Shown piece by piece: positions 4,141 through 5,878 of a stretch of 5,878 bases of DNA. Under the pieces are notes generated by a model. It ran no database searches, was not told the origin of the DNA, and saw only the letters and a list, made by a program, of their open reading frames with translations. Source of the stretch: CANLBN01 sp047629215 (GTDB lineage Bacteria > Pseudomonadota > Gammaproteobacteria > Pseudomonadales > Cellvibrionaceae). A program made the translations under genes and the position numbers. Numbering within the stretch: position 1 is the stretch's first letter; each line of letters starts with the position of its first letter. The stretch covers positions 1 to 5,878 of the forward strand of contig JBLHWO010000227.1 in assembly GCA_047629215.1 (NCBI GenBank), in the 5' to 3' direction.

Positions 4141-5878
4141 AAAATCGTTTGAATTGTTTTAAGTCAATGACAGCCGCTTTAACAGCAGTTTGAGGATCAT
4201 CGTCAGAATGATGGTTTTTAGAAACGTGAACAGGTAAAGATACCGCGCCGATAGTTTCACCAGAAACGACATTGGAAGTATTACTTTGAATTTTGAAAAA
4301 ACTAATCATTTCAATCAGTGATCGTGCCTGACTGCGCATTTCCTCGGCAGTTGCTGCTAACTCCTCAGAGCCAGCGGCATTTTGTTGTGTCACCTGATCA
4401 AGCTGCTGCATGGCAATCGTAATCTGGCTGACACCACTTGCCTGCTCCTCAGAAGCGGCAGAAATCTCCTGGACCAGTTCGGCTGTGTGTGCAATATCGG
4501 GTACCATTTTTTCCAGTAAACCACCCGCTTCCTCGGCAACCTTAACACTCTCTCCCGTCAGTTCGCTAATTTCAGAAGCCGCTACCTGGCTTCGCTCAGC
4601 AAGCTTACGTACTTCAGCGGCAACTACCGCAAATCCTTTACCGTGTTCACCGGCACGCGCCGCTTCTATTGCAGCGTTAAGGGCTAACATATTGGTCTGA
4701 TAGGCTATATCTTCAATGATGGTGATCTTCCCAGCGATATCTTTCATAGCTTGAACGGTTGCAGCAACAGACTTCCCGCCTTCTTTGGCAGAAGTTGAAG
4801 ACTCTGTTGCAATACCATCGGTGACGCGAGCATTTTCACTATTTTGATTAATCGAAGCACCCATTTCTTCGACGGAGGCACTGGTTTCCTCAACGCTAGC
4901 GGCCTGTTCACTTGCGCCCTGGCTGAGACTTTGTGCGGTGCTACTCACCTGCTGCGACGCTGCCGACAACGCAACGGAACTTACATTAACCTCAGTTATA
5001 ACCGCGACCAACTTATTACGCATGGTAATCATAGCGGCTAGTACACCAACCACTTTACCCTTGCCATGTACTAGCTCAGACTCTAGATCGCCTGCGGCAA
5101 TCTTTTCAGCGATTTCAAGAATAACCGGTGGTTCTGCACCAAGTAGCGACATAATCCCGCGAATAATCCACAACGCAGTACCAAGACCTATCAACAAACC
5201 TATCCCCAATATTGTCAACATCAAGTTGCGAGCCCCTACATAGTTCTCAGTACTGGAAAACTTGTCATTATCAAGTGCTTTTTCGTTAATAACCACTATA
5301 TCAGCCATCAATTCTATGGCCTTGTCGCTCAACTCGCGCCCCTTATTACTGGACAGTTCAAAGGCCTTGGCATTACCATTTTCGCGGCTGGTGTTAAGCA
5401 CTTCTTCGTTGATATCAACAAAGTTATTCCAGGCGGTAGAGAAGTTTTCGATATTGACCCTGCCTTCAGCCGTTGCCATCTCGCGTAACTCGGCTAGCCT
5501 GGTGTTGAGGGTTGCCTCGGTGCTGTGGATGAAGTCGCCGAACTGATCCATACCTTCTTGAGTAGCTTCTAATATCAGGCTCTTCTCGGCACGGTGAATC
5601 TCTAGCATATTCTGAATGATGCGGGCAGCCAATAACGCACGACTAGCGGCATTGCTTGCCTGAGAAGCGGCCTCACCAGCTATTTCGTCATTTTTATCGA
5701 CGATGGTTGTGATAATTCTATCGGCTTGGTCGGTAAAATCACGTCCCTCAGTATTGGCTAATGCAAAAGCTTTATCATTTTCTTTATTACGGGCGTGATC
5801 TCTAATTTTATCGTTGACTTTAAGGTATTTTCCCCAAATATCGGCAAACTGATCGAGCTTGATCTGACCCTCTGCGTC
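4139..5878 (-). CDS. Methyl-accepting chemotaxis protein with two-module helical sensor domain (5' end outside window)
   Basis: The frame is open from the right edge to the TGA at 4139-4141, giving 579 residues. The true start and first membrane helix lie beyond 5878; the TTG at 5630-5632 is internal. Order in visible residues: helical periplasmic sensor (1 to about 215), membrane helix LMLTILGIGLLIGLGTALWI (219-238), HAMP domain (about 242-294, with GAEPPVILEIAEKIAAGDLE), and cytoplasmic coiled coil to about 530. The kinase-control tip is canonical (IAYQTNMLALNAAIEAARAG, then EHGKGFAVVAAEVRKLAERS, 391-430). Glutamine/glutamate-rich stretches on both arms (for example EQAASVEETSASVEE) are likely CheR methylation sites. 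There is no NWETF-type CheR tether at the C-terminus, which ends KQFKRF. The sensor contains an internal repeat (about residues 2-67 and 137-202), suggesting a helical bimodular (HBM-like) ligand domain. Ligand unknown. It is followed by cheW after 10 bp. Confidence 0.95.
   Translation of the reverse strand, partial: DAEGQIKLDQFADIWGKYLKVNDKIRDHARNKENDKAFALANTEGRDFTDQADRIITTIVDKNDEIAGEAASQASNAASRALLAARIIQNMLEIHRAEKSLILEATQEGMDQFGDFIHSTEATLNTRLAELREMATAEGRVNIENFSTAWNNFVDINEEVLNTSRENGNAKAFELSSNKGRELSDKAIELMADIVVINEKALDNDKFSSTENYVGARNLMLTILGIGLLIGLGTALWIIRGIMSLLGAEPPVILEIAEKIAAGDLESELVHGKGKVVGVLAAMITMRNKLVAVITEVNVSSVALSAASQQVSSTAQSLSQGASEQAASVEETSASVEEMGASINQNSENARVTDGIATESSTSAKEGGKSVAATVQAMKDIAGKITIIEDIAYQTNMLALNAAIEAARAGEHGKGFAVVAAEVRKLAERSQVAASEISELTGESVKVAEEAGGLLEKMVPDIAHTAELVQEISAASEEQASGVSQITIAMQQLDQVTQQNAAGSEELAATAEEMRSQARSLIEMISFFKIQSNTSNVVSGETIGAVSLPVHVSKNHHSDDDPQTAVKAAVIDLKQFKRF

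Noticed and set aside
4410..5546. Long plus-strand open frames opposite the MCP gene (4410-4700, 4938-5243, 5262-5546).
   Set aside because: They are antisense shadows of a strongly conserved receptor gene, rich in Ser/Ala/Leu from its codon pattern, with no recognisable motif of their own.

Overview
The window looks like chromosomal DNA of a gammaproteobacterium with moderate-to-low GC. The evidence is a class 2 (membrane-type) dihydroorotate dehydrogenase start, a relic of an integron-type integrase, an IS3-family element and a chemotaxis operon of proteobacterial type. I cannot name the genus. Every real gene found is on the minus strand; plus-strand open frames are short or are shadows.

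Layout by increasing coordinate. (1) 1-336: the 5' part of pyrD, running off the left edge. (2) 337-510: a gap with no convincing gene. (3) 511-736: the 3' remnant of an integron integrase gene (intI-like), carrying a frameshift and an in-frame internal deletion, and cut off at its upstream end. (4) 738-913: the transposase 3' end and one probable terminus of an IS1595-like element, with an in-frame stop, abutting the integrase remnant. (5) about 914-2575: a near-complete IS3-family element with 14-bp inverted ends, an intact orfA, an A8 slippery run for -1 frameshifting, and an orfB broken by an early TAA and by a 13-bp tandem duplication at the catalytic glutamate. (6) 2576-2762: non-coding spacer. 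(7) 2763-5878: chemotaxis operon read right to left: mcp (5' end outside the window), cheW (interrupted by one internal TAA), cheR.

The biological story is a mobile-element junction between two chromosomal blocks. An integrase gene next to pyrD was hit by an IS1595-like element. An IS3-family element now sits where the rest of that element should be, and the other side of it is the tail of a chemotaxis operon. The missing halves of both the integrase and the IS1595-like transposase are not found on the far side. With no flanking target duplication, this suggests a deletion or rearrangement rather than simple nested insertion.

In the chemotaxis operon the MCP senses through a two-module helical periplasmic domain and signals through the CheW-coupled kinase, and CheR methylates the MCP. 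CheW is nominally truncated at codon 81, so this locus may be silent unless another CheW substitutes. No new defence or RNA system was found. The strongest unusual signals are the concentration of different gene-breaking lesions, the 13-bp slippage repeat at the transposase active site, and the internal duplication in the MCP sensor.
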